This document shows positions 49,465 to 58,967 of a stretch of DNA of 64,000 bases, one piece after another. Source of the DNA: Gemmatimonadota bacterium. GTDB taxonomy: Bacteria; JAAXHH01. The stretch spans positions 1 through 64,000 of the forward strand of contig VXWP01000049.1 in assembly GCA_009835325.1 (NCBI GenBank), read 5' to 3'. The notes beneath the pieces were generated by a model that searched no databases, was not told the origin of the DNA, and saw only the letters and a list, made by a program, of their open reading frames with translations. The translations under genes and the position numbers were made by a program. Each line of letters opens with the position of its first letter. Position 1 is the stretch's first letter.

Positions 49465-52032
49465 ATGTCCAGATACTGCGTACTGCTCATTGCGGCCCTG
49501 GTGATCTGTGCATCGCAGCGTCCCGTCCAGGCCCTGCCCGCGTCCTCACCTGCGGCTTCGCTCACGTCCGCGCTCTTGTTCTCACCTGCACCCTCGCCCT
49601 CGTACTCACCCGCGCCTGTGCCGTCGCCTCCGAATCCCGTCTCTGAGAATCTCCATGATTCTTCGTTGGAATCGGGCAAAGCGCTTTACGAAGCGGAGCG
49701 ATTCGAGGAAGCGCTGGCGCAGTTTCAGCAGGCGGTTACGGAGGACGACCGCTCGGCCCCTGCTCACTACTGGCGGGGCATGGCTCAGTACGAACTTGCG
49801 GCATACCGGAAAGCGGTCGTCTCGTTCAAGCGTACGGTCGAACTGGACGAAAACTGGGCATCTGGTTACATGGGACTGGGCAAGGCTTACTTGCAGATGA
49901 AATACCGGAGACTGGACGCTCGCAATGCCTTTCGCAGGGCGGCCAGGCTGGCGCCGGAGGACCCGGAAATCCAGTACCAACTGGGCATGGCCCATATGAA
50001 CGTGCGAAAGACCGACCAGATTGTCGGCGGCGAAAGGGACGGCCGGTCCTTCTTCCTGAAGGCGGCGGTACTGGATCCTGCCCATCCCGATGCGTTTTAC
50101 CAGGTCGGCCGTTGTTACGAACGGCCCGAGTCGCCCGGGCCGCCCGAATTCGACAAGGCGATGGCGGCCTACATCTCGCAGTTCAGGATTAATCCCCATC
50201 ATTACGACGCGCTCAGCCGTTTCGTCTACCTGGCCGTGCTAGCTGAAGAATACAGTTTGGCCGCGAAGCTGCTCGAAGGGGCCGCGGACGACCTGGGCGC
50301 AGTTGTCGAATCGGGAACATCCGACGACCTCGACGCAGCCGACGACCCGGACGCATCGGGTCCGGCTGTAGTCAGGGCCCTGCAGAAGCGTTTCAGCACG
50401 CTTTCCGAAGCCGCAAAACCACGGCCCGACGTGTTGCATGAGGTGATTGAGACCTACTTTTCCCTTATTGAACCTGACGAAAGGGAAGTCTACCGGGACC
50501 TGGCGCACGTAGCCCCTCCGGACGCACTGGCCTCCAGGCAAGAATCCGGCGACAGCGAACGCGATGCGCGCTGGCGCGCTTTCTGGAACGCCAGGGATTC
50601 GAATCCCGCAACGGTAGTGAACGAACGTCTGGTGGAGCATTACCGGCGGGTCATGTACGCCCGGTACCATTTCTCGCAGGGGCAGCACCCCTATGACCGC
50701 CGCGGCGAAATGCACGTCCGATTCGGAGCACCGGAAGACCGCCGCAGCGACGTCCATATAGCAGATCGAAACGCCTACAGGTCGGCCTCGCTTTCCGATG
50801 ATCCGGTCGTGGACGCGATCCGGGAGCAGAATGACCGGTACGGTTATCGATTGCGTGTCGACCGGGGCCGTATGACGATCGTCCCGCCCGAGGGCATGAC
50901 TGAAGAAGAAATCAACGATGCCGGCGAACTGCTGGCCGGCGGGATCGTCGCATCATCAGGACAACTGACCATGCAGGAAGAGAGAAAGTTGATGGGGCAT
51001 GGATACGCCACCGAAAGCTGGGTATACGCCCGGTACGGCCTGGAACTGTTCTTCGTCGACCAGTTCGGTGGGGGCAGGTTCGATTACCCCTGGGGAAACC
51101 TGCTTTCCTCCCAGCAGGAGACGGTCCGGCAGGAACGGTTCAGCCCCCGGCGGCTCGCGGAGGAACTGATCGCCAAAGCACCCGAGGAATACCTGCATGA
51201 CCTCGGCGGGGAACATCTCGAGTACGCGTTCGATGCCATCAGCTTCAGGGCGGACAACGGCGCGACGGAACTGGACCTGTCCTACAGCATCCCCGTCTGG
51301 CAATTCGGCGACGTATCGGACGGCCAGGGGATCCTTACCCGGCTCGATCACCAGGTCATTCTGCGAGATTCAACCATGAGCCCGCAGTTTACCCACGCCT
51401 TCGGATTCGGGCCCTTTGACCGGCCGAAGCGGCGGCTGGCCGAAAGCATCGTGAAAGTCCCGGTGTATACCTTGCCGGAAAGCGTCGTTGCGCCGTCGGG
51501 TGATTTTACGATGGCGGTCCAGGTGAGGGACGAAATCTCCCAGCGGATCGGAGTGTATCTAAGGCCGGTCAGCGTTTCCGATTACAGTGGCGAGGAACTG
51601 CTCATAAGCGACCTCAAGCTGGCCACCCTGATCACGCCGTCCGGCGTGCAGGGGCCCTTCGTGCGCAAGGGGCTGAACATTACGCCCAATCCGGGACGGC
51701 TCTACATCCGGGAAAACCCCGTTTACGTCTACTACGAAATCTACAACCTGGTTATGAATCCGGACGGGAAGACCGAGTACGAGATCCTCTACGAGATCAG
51801 CCCCCGCGAAGGTAGTTCGCGGCCCAGCTGGTCGGCCCGCAGGCAACGGGACATGCAGACGGTGATGATGGCTTTCTCGGGAGAGGGGTATTCGACCGAG
51901 GACCGGGAGTACACGTCGCTGGATACCTCCGGCCTGCCGGCGGGTGAGTACGTGCTCACCGTCACCTTCACCGACCAGAACGCGGGAAGCACCGTATCCA
52001 AAACGGTCAACTTCCTGGTCATGGAACGGTAG
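49465..52032 (+). CDS. GWxTD-domain protein with N-terminal TPRs (first paralogue)
   Basis: An 855-residue exported protein. The signal is SRYCVLLIAALVICASQRPV, cleaved near VQA-LP, followed by a Pro/Ser-rich linker. TPR-like repeats follow (FEEALAQFQQAVTEDDRSAP, YRKAVVSFKRTVELDENWAS, DARNAFRRAARLAPEDPEI). The rest contains the GWxTD domain: NARDSNPATVVNERLVEHYR and GQHPYDRRGEMHVRFGAPED, where the family's usual GWxTD reads HPYDR. A late beta-rich region follows. GWxTD proteins are secreted, of unknown role, in Gemmatimonadota, Acidobacteriota and relatives. An upstream in-frame ATG 49414 adds 17 residues. It is 357 nt upstream of a close paralogue. Confidence 0.82.
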   Translation: MSRYCVLLIAALVICASQRPVQALPASSPAASLTSALLFSPAPSPSYSPAPVPSPPNPVSENLHDSSLESGKALYEAERFEEALAQFQQAVTEDDRSAPAHYWRGMAQYELAAYRKAVVSFKRTVELDENWASGYMGLGKAYLQMKYRRLDARNAFRRAARLAPEDPEIQYQLGMAHMNVRKTDQIVGGERDGRSFFLKAAVLDPAHPDAFYQVGRCYERPESPGPPEFDKAMAAYISQFRINPHHYDALSRFVYLAVLAEEYSLAAKLLEGAADDLGAVVESGTSDDLDAADDPDASGPAVVRALQKRFSTLSEAAKPRPDVLHEVIETYFSLIEPDEREVYRDLAHVAPPDALASRQESGDSERDARWRAFWNARDSNPATVVNERLVEHYRRVMYARYHFSQGQHPYDRRGEMHVRFGAPEDRRSDVHIADRNAYRSASLSDDPVVDAIREQNDRYGYRLRVDRGRMTIVPPEGMTEEEINDAGELLAGGIVASSGQLTMQEERKLMGHGYATESWVYARYGLELFFVDQFGGGRFDYPWGNLLSSQQETVRQERFSPRRLAEELIAKAPEEYLHDLGGEHLEYAFDAISFRADNGATELDLSYSIPVWQFGDVSDGQGILTRLDHQVILRDSTMSPQFTHAFGFGPFDRPKRRLAESIVKVPVYTLPESVVAPSGDFTMAVQVRDEISQRIGVYLRPVSVSDYSGEELLISDLKLATLITPSGVQGPFVRKGLNITPNPGRLYIRENPVYVYYEIYNLVMNPDGKTEYEILYEISPREGSSRPSWSARRQRDMQTVMMAFSGEGYSTEDREYTSLDTSGLPAGEYVLTVTFTDQNAGSTVSKTVNFLVMER

Positions 52033-52389
52033 AGGAGTACCGTGGAGACCAGACAGTTCCCCGTTTCATTCCGTTGGTGGCCCGCTTCATCCCGAGGGCG
52101 GACCGTTTCATCCCGGCTGCGGCGCTGATGTTGCTCATTGGCGTGCCATGCCGCCCGCACTGACTTTCCGCGAACAGGAAATCCTGAGCCGAGGTCTAAT
52201 CAGTACCGAGCAGCAAAAAACCTACAACTTCACGCCCTACTTCTACTTAAACCGGAACGACTAACCCAATCTTGCAAAGGTAGGGTTCTACCCTATTGAT
52301 CTTCCGTCCGGCCGATCCTAAGTTTAGAATCAGATACGAGCAATTTCCGCACCTCTTTCGGTCCTGACATCACCTTCAAGGTACAAAAA
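52033..52389. other. Spacer between the GWxTD paralogues
   Basis: This 357-bp stretch has no supported gene. It holds three 20–22-bp imperfect tandem units (52061–52080, 52081–52102, 52103–52122; CCGTTTCATCCCG core) and a palindrome TAGGGT-TCT-ACCCTA at 52281–52295, which may be a regulatory site. An open frame through 52264 looks like chance. Confidence 0.6.
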
Positions 52390-54876
52390 GTGTGTATCAA
52401 ACGTGTGATTCCGTACGTGTTTGTGATGCTGGTGACGGCAGTAACGTCCGGCCCGTCGCTTGCCCAGTCCGGTCTGTCCGGTTCGACATCGACTAGCCCC
52501 GCGGAGTCTACGCCGGCGAGCCTTTCCCCACTCGAAGAAGGCAAGCGGCTCTACGACCTCGGCATGTACAGCGAAGCGCTGTCTCACCTGGAGCAGGCGG
52601 TCCGCGTTGACGAAAAGGCGACGCCCGCCCACTACTGGATGGGGATGGCCCTGTACGCCCTGTCCAGGGACGAGGAAGCGCTAAAGTCCTTCAAGACGGC
52701 GGTGTGGCGGGACAAAAACTGGGCTCCGGGCCACGCGGGCATGGGACTCGTATACGTGCGCATGCCCTACCGGAGGCTGGATGCACGCAAGGCGCTTCGC
52801 AGGGCGTTAAGACTTGACCCGGGAAACGCCGAATTCCAGTACATCATGGGGCTGACCTTCATGGACCAAAGCGACAAGGGCTGGCTGATAGGCAGTGACC
52901 CCGATGGGCGGAAGTACTTCCATCAGGCCCTTGAGTTGGATCCAATGCATCCGGACGCCTGGTTTCAACTGGGACGATGCTACGAGGAATTGAACGTGAC
53001 GGATCACCATAAGCAGGAAAGGGACCGTTACGACGACTACATCCAGGCAATGAACGCCTATCTGAGACAGTATCGGGTCAATCCGGGACACCCCGAAGCG
53101 CTCCGGCGATTCGCGGGTATCTGCCACCGGTTCGAGTTCTACGAACGGGGCGCGGAGCGGCTGCGGCAGATGGCGGAGGAGATGGAGGGCGCCGTACCGG
53201 ATGTGATCAGGGCCATGCACACGCAGTTCGAAGCGCTGGCCATGAGCAACGAAAAGCAATTCGATCTGCTGCAGCATTCGCTGGAGACGTACATCGAGTC
53301 GCTTGATCCGGCAGAGCAGGAGGTGTACGCGGACCTGTCCCACGTGGCGCCGCCGGACGTCCTTGAAGCATGGCGGTCCGCGGAAGGATCCGACCGGGAT
53401 GAGATGTGGCGGGACTTCTGGAACGCCCGGGATTCCAATCCGGCCACGGTCGAAAACGAACGCCTTGTCGAACATTACAAGCGGGTGATGTACGCCCGGC
53501 TGCTGTTTTCCAGTGGACAACATCCCTATGATCGCCGCGGAGAGATGTATGTCCGCTACGGGGCGCCCGATGATCTTCGCCGTTTCGTGTTCAGCCCCTA
53601 CCAGGATCCCGATATAAACCACCAGCTCACTGGGAATCCCGCCGTGGATGCGATCCGTGAAAGGAACCTTCTTGAGGGTTACAACTTGAAGCTGCAGGGC
53701 GGCCCGGGGCAGCAGGATTTTTTCAGCCCCTTCGGTGACGAGCCTTCACCCATTATCGGTGGGGGGGCGCTCATGGCAGATTACATGGCATTGCAGGGAA
53801 AAAAAGACCTGTACTACGGTTACACGGTCGAAAGCTGGGTGTACGTACAACACGATATGGAGCTTTTCTTCATGGATCTGCTGAATAACGGAAAGTTCGA
53901 CTATCCGCTAGGGACCGCCGATCTGTTCGTGGGTGATATGGTCCGTGAGCACCGGTATCATCCCACCAAGGTTGCCGCTGCACTGATCGAAAAGACTCCC
54001 GAGGACTATGCGCACGATTTCGGTGGCGAGTCTCTGGACTATGCCTTCGACATCACCACCTTCCGGGGCGCCGGCGACGAGACGGTGATGGAACTGGCCT
54101 ACAGCATTCCCGTTTGGCAGTTCGGCGACGTCACCGACGGCCAGGGGACCGAGACCTTCCTGAGCAACCAGGCTACGCTGCGTGACTCGGCATTCAGCCC
54201 TGCGTTCAATCAGAAGTTCCGATTCGGGCCTATCGAACGGCCGAAGCGTAAGATCAGCTCCGATCAGGCCAGGGTGTCGGCCTTCACGCTGGCTGTCGAC
54301 GTACAGGTGCCTCCGGGCCAATTTACGGCGGCGGTGGAGATGAGAGATGAAGCCTCCCGGCGCATCGGCATATACAAGAAACCGGTTACCGTTCCCGACT
54401 ACAGGGGCAATTCGTTGATGATCAGCGATCTCAAGCTGTCCACGGGCATCACGCCGGCCGACCAGCCCGGACCATTTGTCAGGCAGGGCCTGAACATCGT
54501 ACCCCATCCGCTGCGCGCCTACGGAAGCGGCCAGTTGGTTTACGTGTACTACGAAGTATACAACCTGGGGCAGGACGAAGTGGGCAGGACTTCCTACACG
54601 ACCCACTACGAGATCAACCCCGAGGGCATGCCGGATACGCGTGGTCGATTCGGTGGTCAGCCTGGCCGGCCTGGTCAGCCTGGTCGGTCTGATGACCAGC
54701 AGACCGTCGTCCTGACGTACGAAGGCGAGGGCGAAACGTCCGAGGAAGCAGAATACACGGCGATCGACACCGCCGACCTGACCCCCGGTGTCTACGTGCT
54801 CAATGTGACGGTGGAAGACCAGCTTACCGGGCACCGCGCAACCCGATCGACCAGCTTCATTCTATTGGAACAGTAG
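52390..54876 (+). CDS. GWxTD-domain protein with N-terminal TPRs (second paralogue)
   Basis: An 828-residue exported protein, paralogous to the gene before it across the full length. It has signal RVIPYVFVMLVTAVTSGPSL cut before AQSG, TPRs (YSEALSHLEQAVRVDEKATP, LDARKALRRALRLDPGNAEF), and the domain block WNARDSNPATVENERLVEHY, GQHPYDRRGEMYVRYGAPDD. GTG 52390 with AAGG upstream is the start used. The C-terminal part has a short Gly-Arg-Pro-rich insert (GRFGGQPGRPGQPGR) coded by 9-bp repeats. The tandem pair suggests a recent duplication of a secreted envelope protein; partners and ligands are unknown. Confidence 0.84.
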   Translation: MCIKRVIPYVFVMLVTAVTSGPSLAQSGLSGSTSTSPAESTPASLSPLEEGKRLYDLGMYSEALSHLEQAVRVDEKATPAHYWMGMALYALSRDEEALKSFKTAVWRDKNWAPGHAGMGLVYVRMPYRRLDARKALRRALRLDPGNAEFQYIMGLTFMDQSDKGWLIGSDPDGRKYFHQALELDPMHPDAWFQLGRCYEELNVTDHHKQERDRYDDYIQAMNAYLRQYRVNPGHPEALRRFAGICHRFEFYERGAERLRQMAEEMEGAVPDVIRAMHTQFEALAMSNEKQFDLLQHSLETYIESLDPAEQEVYADLSHVAPPDVLEAWRSAEGSDRDEMWRDFWNARDSNPATVENERLVEHYKRVMYARLLFSSGQHPYDRRGEMYVRYGAPDDLRRFVFSPYQDPDINHQLTGNPAVDAIRERNLLEGYNLKLQGGPGQQDFFSPFGDEPSPIIGGGALMADYMALQGKKDLYYGYTVESWVYVQHDMELFFMDLLNNGKFDYPLGTADLFVGDMVREHRYHPTKVAAALIEKTPEDYAHDFGGESLDYAFDITTFRGAGDETVMELAYSIPVWQFGDVTDGQGTETFLSNQATLRDSAFSPAFNQKFRFGPIERPKRKISSDQARVSAFTLAVDVQVPPGQFTAAVEMRDEASRRIGIYKKPVTVPDYRGNSLMISDLKLSTGITPADQPGPFVRQGLNIVPHPLRAYGSGQLVYVYYEVYNLGQDEVGRTSYTTHYEINPEGMPDTRGRFGGQPGRPGQPGRSDDQQTVVLTYEGEGETSEEAEYTAIDTADLTPGVYVLNVTVEDQLTGHRATRSTSFILLEQ

Positions 54877-54893
54877 AAAGTCCCGCCGGTCCG

Positions 54894-56009
54894 TCACTTC
54901 AGCCGTTCCGGGTTCAGGTCCTCCAGTTCCGGAACGACGAACCTGCCGTCTCTCCGGATCACTTCCCCGTCGAACTCGATGGTCCCGCCGCCGTATTCAG
55001 GCGTCTGGATCATGACCATGTCCCAGTGGACGGCGGACCGGTTGCCGTTGTCGGCCTCCTCGTAGGCCTGCCCGGGCGTGAAGTGGAAGGACCCGGCGAT
55101 CTTCTCGTCGAAGAGGATGTCCAGCATGGGCGCGGTGATGTGGGGGTTGAAGCCGATGGCAAATTCACCGATGTAGCGTGCCCCTTCGTCGGTGTCGAAG
55201 ATCTCGTTCAGCTTCTCCGTCCGGTTGCCCGTCGCTTCGGTGATCCTGCCTTCCTCGAACCTCAATTCCACGTCCGTAAACGTCACGCCGTGATACAGCG
55301 TCGGCGTGTTGAACCGGATGACGCCGTTGACGGAGTCGCGCACCGGCGCGGTAAAGCACTCGCCGTCCGGGATGTTGCGGTCGCCCGAGCATCCCACGGT
55401 GGGAATATCGCGGATGCTGAAGGAAAGGTCCGTGCCCGGACCTGTGATCCGGACGCGGTCCGTGCGGTTCATGCGCTCCTTGAGCGGCGCGAGCGCCCGT
55501 TCCATCTTTCCGTAGTCCAGGGTGCACACGTCGAAGAAGAAGTCCTCGAAGGCCTCGGTGCTCATGCCGGCCTGCTGCGCCATGGACGGGGTCGGCCAGC
55601 GCAGCACCACCCACCGGGTCTTCGGCACCCGGATTTCGAAGTGCACGGGCTTCATCCAACGTTGCTCGTAGAGCCGCATGGCGTCGCCCGGCACGTCCGA
55701 CATCTCCATCACGTTCCGGCTGCCGCGCAGGGCCATGTAGGCCTGCACCTGCGCCATGCGATGGGATTCATAGGCACCGGCGGCTTCCATGGCGTCCTCG
55801 TCCCCGGCGCGGACCAGTTCCCGCATGACGCGCTGGTGCTTGATGGATACCAGCGGCACGCCGCCCGCCTCCCGGATCGCGCGGATCAGCGAGATCACCA
55901 TGTCGTCGGGCACGTCGAAGGCCTCGACGAGCACCCGGTCCCCGGTCTTGATCTTTGTCGAGTGTCCAGTGAGCACTTCCGCCAGGTGGCCGTATCGTGG
56001 ATCGTGCAT
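54894..56009 (-). CDS. M29-family metallo-aminopeptidase
   Basis: A 371-residue protein of the thermophilic aminopeptidase (M29) family, which removes N-terminal residues using two metals. Ligand regions are NIPDGECFTAP (Glu), YIGEFAIGFNPHIT (Glu), SFHFTPGQAYEEADNGN (His, Tyr) and SAVHWDMVMIQTP (His, Asp), in family order. It begins MHDPRYGHLAEVLTGHSTKI; an upstream ATG in frame would add 25 unrelated residues. No signal peptide, so cytoplasmic. It is convergent with the GWxTD gene. Confidence 0.9.
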   Translation of the reverse strand: MHDPRYGHLAEVLTGHSTKIKTGDRVLVEAFDVPDDMVISLIRAIREAGGVPLVSIKHQRVMRELVRAGDEDAMEAAGAYESHRMAQVQAYMALRGSRNVMEMSDVPGDAMRLYEQRWMKPVHFEIRVPKTRWVVLRWPTPSMAQQAGMSTEAFEDFFFDVCTLDYGKMERALAPLKERMNRTDRVRITGPGTDLSFSIRDIPTVGCSGDRNIPDGECFTAPVRDSVNGVIRFNTPTLYHGVTFTDVELRFEEGRITEATGNRTEKLNEIFDTDEGARYIGEFAIGFNPHITAPMLDILFDEKIAGSFHFTPGQAYEEADNGNRSAVHWDMVMIQTPEYGGGTIEFDGEVIRRDGRFVVPELEDLNPERLK

Positions 56010-56139
56010 GGGTTTCTGGTCTCCGTGGTTGGTTTGGGGTCGTTTATGCGAGCAATGCCGGACACGCAAGTCGCTGGGTATCATTCCCGGTCTGCAACAT
56101 CTCCCCCGCGCCGGACCGGCGTCGCCCGCGACTGCCGCT

Positions 56140-57984
56140 CTAGTCTTCGATTCGCCCCGGTGTTACGTCCACTGCACCGGACGCCGATATCCTGACCAGC
56201 ATGGCGTCTTCGGGTTCGAAGGCCAGGCGCACCGTCCGCTCACGGCCGTCGACGTGCAGGACGACCTCACGCTCGACCCGTTCCGTGGACCTCCAGCCCT
56301 CGTAGGCCATGGGGTACCGGATCCGCTTCGTATCGGGATGGGCGAAGAAGACGTGGTAGTCGCCATCGACCTCCCGGCACCAGAACTCGGGCGCGTCCCG
56401 GCCGCTGACGAGCGGGGGATGGCGAAGCGCCGCACCTTGTTCCGTGGTGACCGTAGGCTGGTTCATCAATTCCTTCAGGTGATCCTCGAAATCCGCTGGC
56501 GGACTGTGCCCCGGTGCGGAGGGCCGGCGCGGAACGCAGACCCGCGCGCCTTCCCGGGCAAGCCGAAGCAGGGCCGAAAGGCCTTCGCCGTCCAGCCACT
56601 CCACGTCCACGTAGATTATGGAAAACGCGGCCTCGCCGTACCGGACGCGCCTGTCCTCCACCACCGCCTCCTCCAGGAAGGGCGTCGAGATCCAAAGAGG
56701 ATGGTAGCCGAGAAGTCCGGGCGGCCGCTCAACGGTCTGCAGCTCCCAGTAATAGTTGGCGGCCGGTCCGCGCCGCTCTTCGGGAAGCAGGTGGCGCATC
56801 CAGTGGTCTTCCAGCGGGAGGTACACCGCCACGTCCGTGTAGGTTCTGCCCTGCTTGACGAAATCTGCCGCCTCCGCCAGGTAGGCGTTGAAGGCCGGAA
56901 GCCGGCCGGCGAACCCGCTGTCCGGACCGACGTGCGTGGTCGCGTAGAAGGTATTGGTCCCGCCGGGCGCATTGTACGGCATGCCGTGCCAGACGATGTG
57001 GTTGACGCCGTGGGCGAACACCGCGTCCGCCATGAGCTTCAGGTCCTCCACCTTCTCCTCGCCGTGATGGGGCGACGGCGCAGGCCACGGTTCGTAGCCG
57101 TAGATGCAGGTGAAGGTTTCGCAGGTCACGACAGGCCGCCCGCCCAGGGCCGCCGCCGATCCGGGGATGGCCGAGAAGAAGGTCTCGAACAGCAGGGCCT
57201 CGGATTCCGGGACGTCCACGAGCGCGAAGGCTTCAAGCAGGTCGGTCGGCGCCCCGTGGCACTGCACGCGGCTCACGGCGCCGAGGCGGCGGCAGATGTC
57301 GGCGTAGGGCCTGAAGAACCCCTCGATCGTCGCGTCCGACAGGATCTTCCGGTAATCGTACCGCACGTCGGGATGTTCGTCGATCGATGCCTTGAATGGC
57401 TCCAGGTCGTACCCGAATCGGTCCCGGAAGACCGTGTCCAGATGGGCACTCCATAGCCCCTCCGGGAACACCTCCCACGAATCGGAGAACAGTGCCGAGG
57501 TGGTGCCTCGCAGGGCCGGTTCCAACGCGCCGCCGACGTGGCCGGCGTACCGCTCCAGCGCGTCAGGATCCAGGTGGTTCAGGATACGGCCTCGGCCGTA
57601 GTAGGACAGTTCCCACGACTTCTCGAGCCGCTGGTCCGAAGGCCCGCCGAATACCTGTCCCGCGTCCTCCTCGGGTACGATCGACCCGCCGAAGGGCCAG
57701 GAGGTGCTGAAGGTGAAGTCGCACCCGATGCCCAGCCGGTCCGCCTCCTCTTTGGCGCCGGCGACCAGGTCGGTCCAAGCCTCGCTCAGCCAGCGGGGTC
57801 CTTCCCCGGCACCGGGCTGTGGATACATGAAGGCGATCTCCACCCCGCCGAACCCCTGGTCCCGCACCCATTTGAGCTGGCTCCGTACGTCTTCCATCCT
57901 GATGTCGTCGTTGAACCACCACCAGCGCGTGTAGGGACGGGCGTCCGAGAAGGGCCGGTAGGTCCTGGTCAGTTCGTTTGACAT
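56140..57984 (-). CDS. GH106-like alpha-L-rhamnosidase-type glycoside hydrolase
   Basis: A 614-residue protein resembling GH106/rhamnosidase-like proteins from marine bacteria. The TIM-barrel part has ARPYTRWWWFNDDIRMEDVR, QGFGGVEIAFMYPQPGAGEG, SDSWEVFPEGLW, and VVTCETFTCIYGYEPW, with Glu/Asp residues that could be catalytic. Later come NHIVWHGMPYNAPGGTNTFY and the beta-domain. No signal is seen, so a cytoplasmic or non-classically exported enzyme is suggested. The ATG lies in the first unit of a 17-bp tandem repeat shared with the facing gene. The family assignment is by resemblance only. Confidence 0.7.
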   Translation of the reverse strand: MSNELTRTYRPFSDARPYTRWWWFNDDIRMEDVRSQLKWVRDQGFGGVEIAFMYPQPGAGEGPRWLSEAWTDLVAGAKEEADRLGIGCDFTFSTSWPFGGSIVPEEDAGQVFGGPSDQRLEKSWELSYYGRGRILNHLDPDALERYAGHVGGALEPALRGTTSALFSDSWEVFPEGLWSAHLDTVFRDRFGYDLEPFKASIDEHPDVRYDYRKILSDATIEGFFRPYADICRRLGAVSRVQCHGAPTDLLEAFALVDVPESEALLFETFFSAIPGSAAALGGRPVVTCETFTCIYGYEPWPAPSPHHGEEKVEDLKLMADAVFAHGVNHIVWHGMPYNAPGGTNTFYATTHVGPDSGFAGRLPAFNAYLAEAADFVKQGRTYTDVAVYLPLEDHWMRHLLPEERRGPAANYYWELQTVERPPGLLGYHPLWISTPFLEEAVVEDRRVRYGEAAFSIIYVDVEWLDGEGLSALLRLAREGARVCVPRRPSAPGHSPPADFEDHLKELMNQPTVTTEQGAALRHPPLVSGRDAPEFWCREVDGDYHVFFAHPDTKRIRYPMAYEGWRSTERVEREVVLHVDGRERTVRLAFEPEDAMLVRISASGAVDVTPGRIED

Positions 57985-58026
57985 GACTGCACTTTCGACA
58001 TGACTGTACTTTCGAAATGACTGCTC
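57977..58026. repeat. Three tandem 16–17-bp units across two divergent starts
   Basis: TTTGACATGACTGCAC (57977–57992), TTTCGACATGACTGTAC (57993–58009) and TTTCGAAATGACTGCTC (58010–58026). The minus-strand ATG of the GH106-like gene (57984) lies in unit 1 and a plus-strand ATG (58017) in unit 3, so start-codon sequence has been multiplied. Confidence 0.85.
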
Positions 58027-58133
58027 CGAGCATCGATGATTTGGCCATGCATAATCTATACCGGAATCACGCGGGGAACACTATATTATGCGGGACCTGG
58101 ACGCACCGTGTTCCGTTCACATTCGGGGGGGCC

Positions 58134-58916
58134 ATGCAGACCATCGATTTTGCACGTTCAACCTTTACTTTCCGGGTGGATTCCGAGAAGAAGCCGCCGA
58201 AGACCGTGACCCGGAAGGTGCCCTACTCCCTCAACAACGCCCGCATACCCATAGAGGCCGCCTTGACCGTGACCGCGAAGGACAGCGGGTTCAGGGAAGA
58301 GTACGTCCTGGGGGTGAGTTGCAAGACCGAACAGGTCGGTGTGGAACGGGATATCTGGCACATCCCCAATGCGGATTTCAAGCCGATCTTCTCGTCGGAC
58401 ACCTTCATGGCCATCAAGACCTACGAAGTGGCGGACCGGGGCGCCACGCTCTATCCGCCCTCCCTGGGCGAGCAGCCCGAACGGCAGATCGTCGCCATCG
58501 AGGAGACCTTCGAGGACGTCCGGATCGACCTGTCCCGCGTCGACGGCCGCGTCCTGGAGACGCCGCGGGCCATCGTGGAGGCCGTCCTCGGCAACGTTCC
58601 CCTGAACGCCCGGACGACCATCGGGAACGACCGGTATGACGCCGTGCTCGAGTACCCGGTCAAGACGATCAATGCCAACGAGCGGGACTGGATCTACCAG
58701 CCGGACACAGGTCCGGTGCTGCTGCCGGACCTGTCCAGCGACCCTGCAGCCATGATGGAAGGGATCGAACTGGCCTTCGCGGCGTTCAATACATCGGACT
58801 GGGTGGAGTTCATCGTCCGGGTTCCCACGCCGGTCGCCGAGGGCGTCAACGTGTACCACTATGCGGAACCCGTCAGGATGGACTGCGTTAACGAAGTGGT
58901 GGTTCCGCGGCACTGA
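58134..58916 (+). CDS. Uncharacterised beta-rich protein
   Basis: I do not recognise this protein (260 residues from this start). It appears cytoplasmic, beta-rich, with segments such as MQTIDFARSTFTFRVDSEKK, YVLGVSCKTEQVGVERDIWH and VEFIVRVPTPVAEGVNVYHY. No known catalytic motif is apparent. The frame is open from ATG 58017, but the 39 extra residues lie over an AT-rich, promoter-like stretch (58040–58090) and the repeat; ATG 58134 behind a G-rich run is preferred, with moderate confidence. It lies upstream of the beta-lactamase-fold gene on the same strand. Confidence 0.65.
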   Translation: MQTIDFARSTFTFRVDSEKKPPKTVTRKVPYSLNNARIPIEAALTVTAKDSGFREEYVLGVSCKTEQVGVERDIWHIPNADFKPIFSSDTFMAIKTYEVADRGATLYPPSLGEQPERQIVAIEETFEDVRIDLSRVDGRVLETPRAIVEAVLGNVPLNARTTIGNDRYDAVLEYPVKTINANERDWIYQPDTGPVLLPDLSSDPAAMMEGIELAFAAFNTSDWVEFIVRVPTPVAEGVNVYHYAEPVRMDCVNEVVVPRH

Positions 58917-58967
58917 GCGCACTGAGCGCATCGGGCAAACTAAGCATACTGGGAGAAGGTCGGCGTC

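Noticed and set aside
52033-52264. Open frame after the first GWxTD gene ending near 52264
   Set aside because: Starts inside the previous gene in another frame, mostly repeat sequence, no ribosome site or homology seen.
52281-52295. TAGGGT-TCT-ACCCTA palindrome as a terminator
   Set aside because: Stem too short and no T-tract on either strand; mentioned only as a possible protein-binding site.
58017-58133. Extension of the unknown protein to ATG 58017
   Set aside because: Lies over a start-codon repeat and an AT-rich promoter-like stretch; kept as an alternative only.
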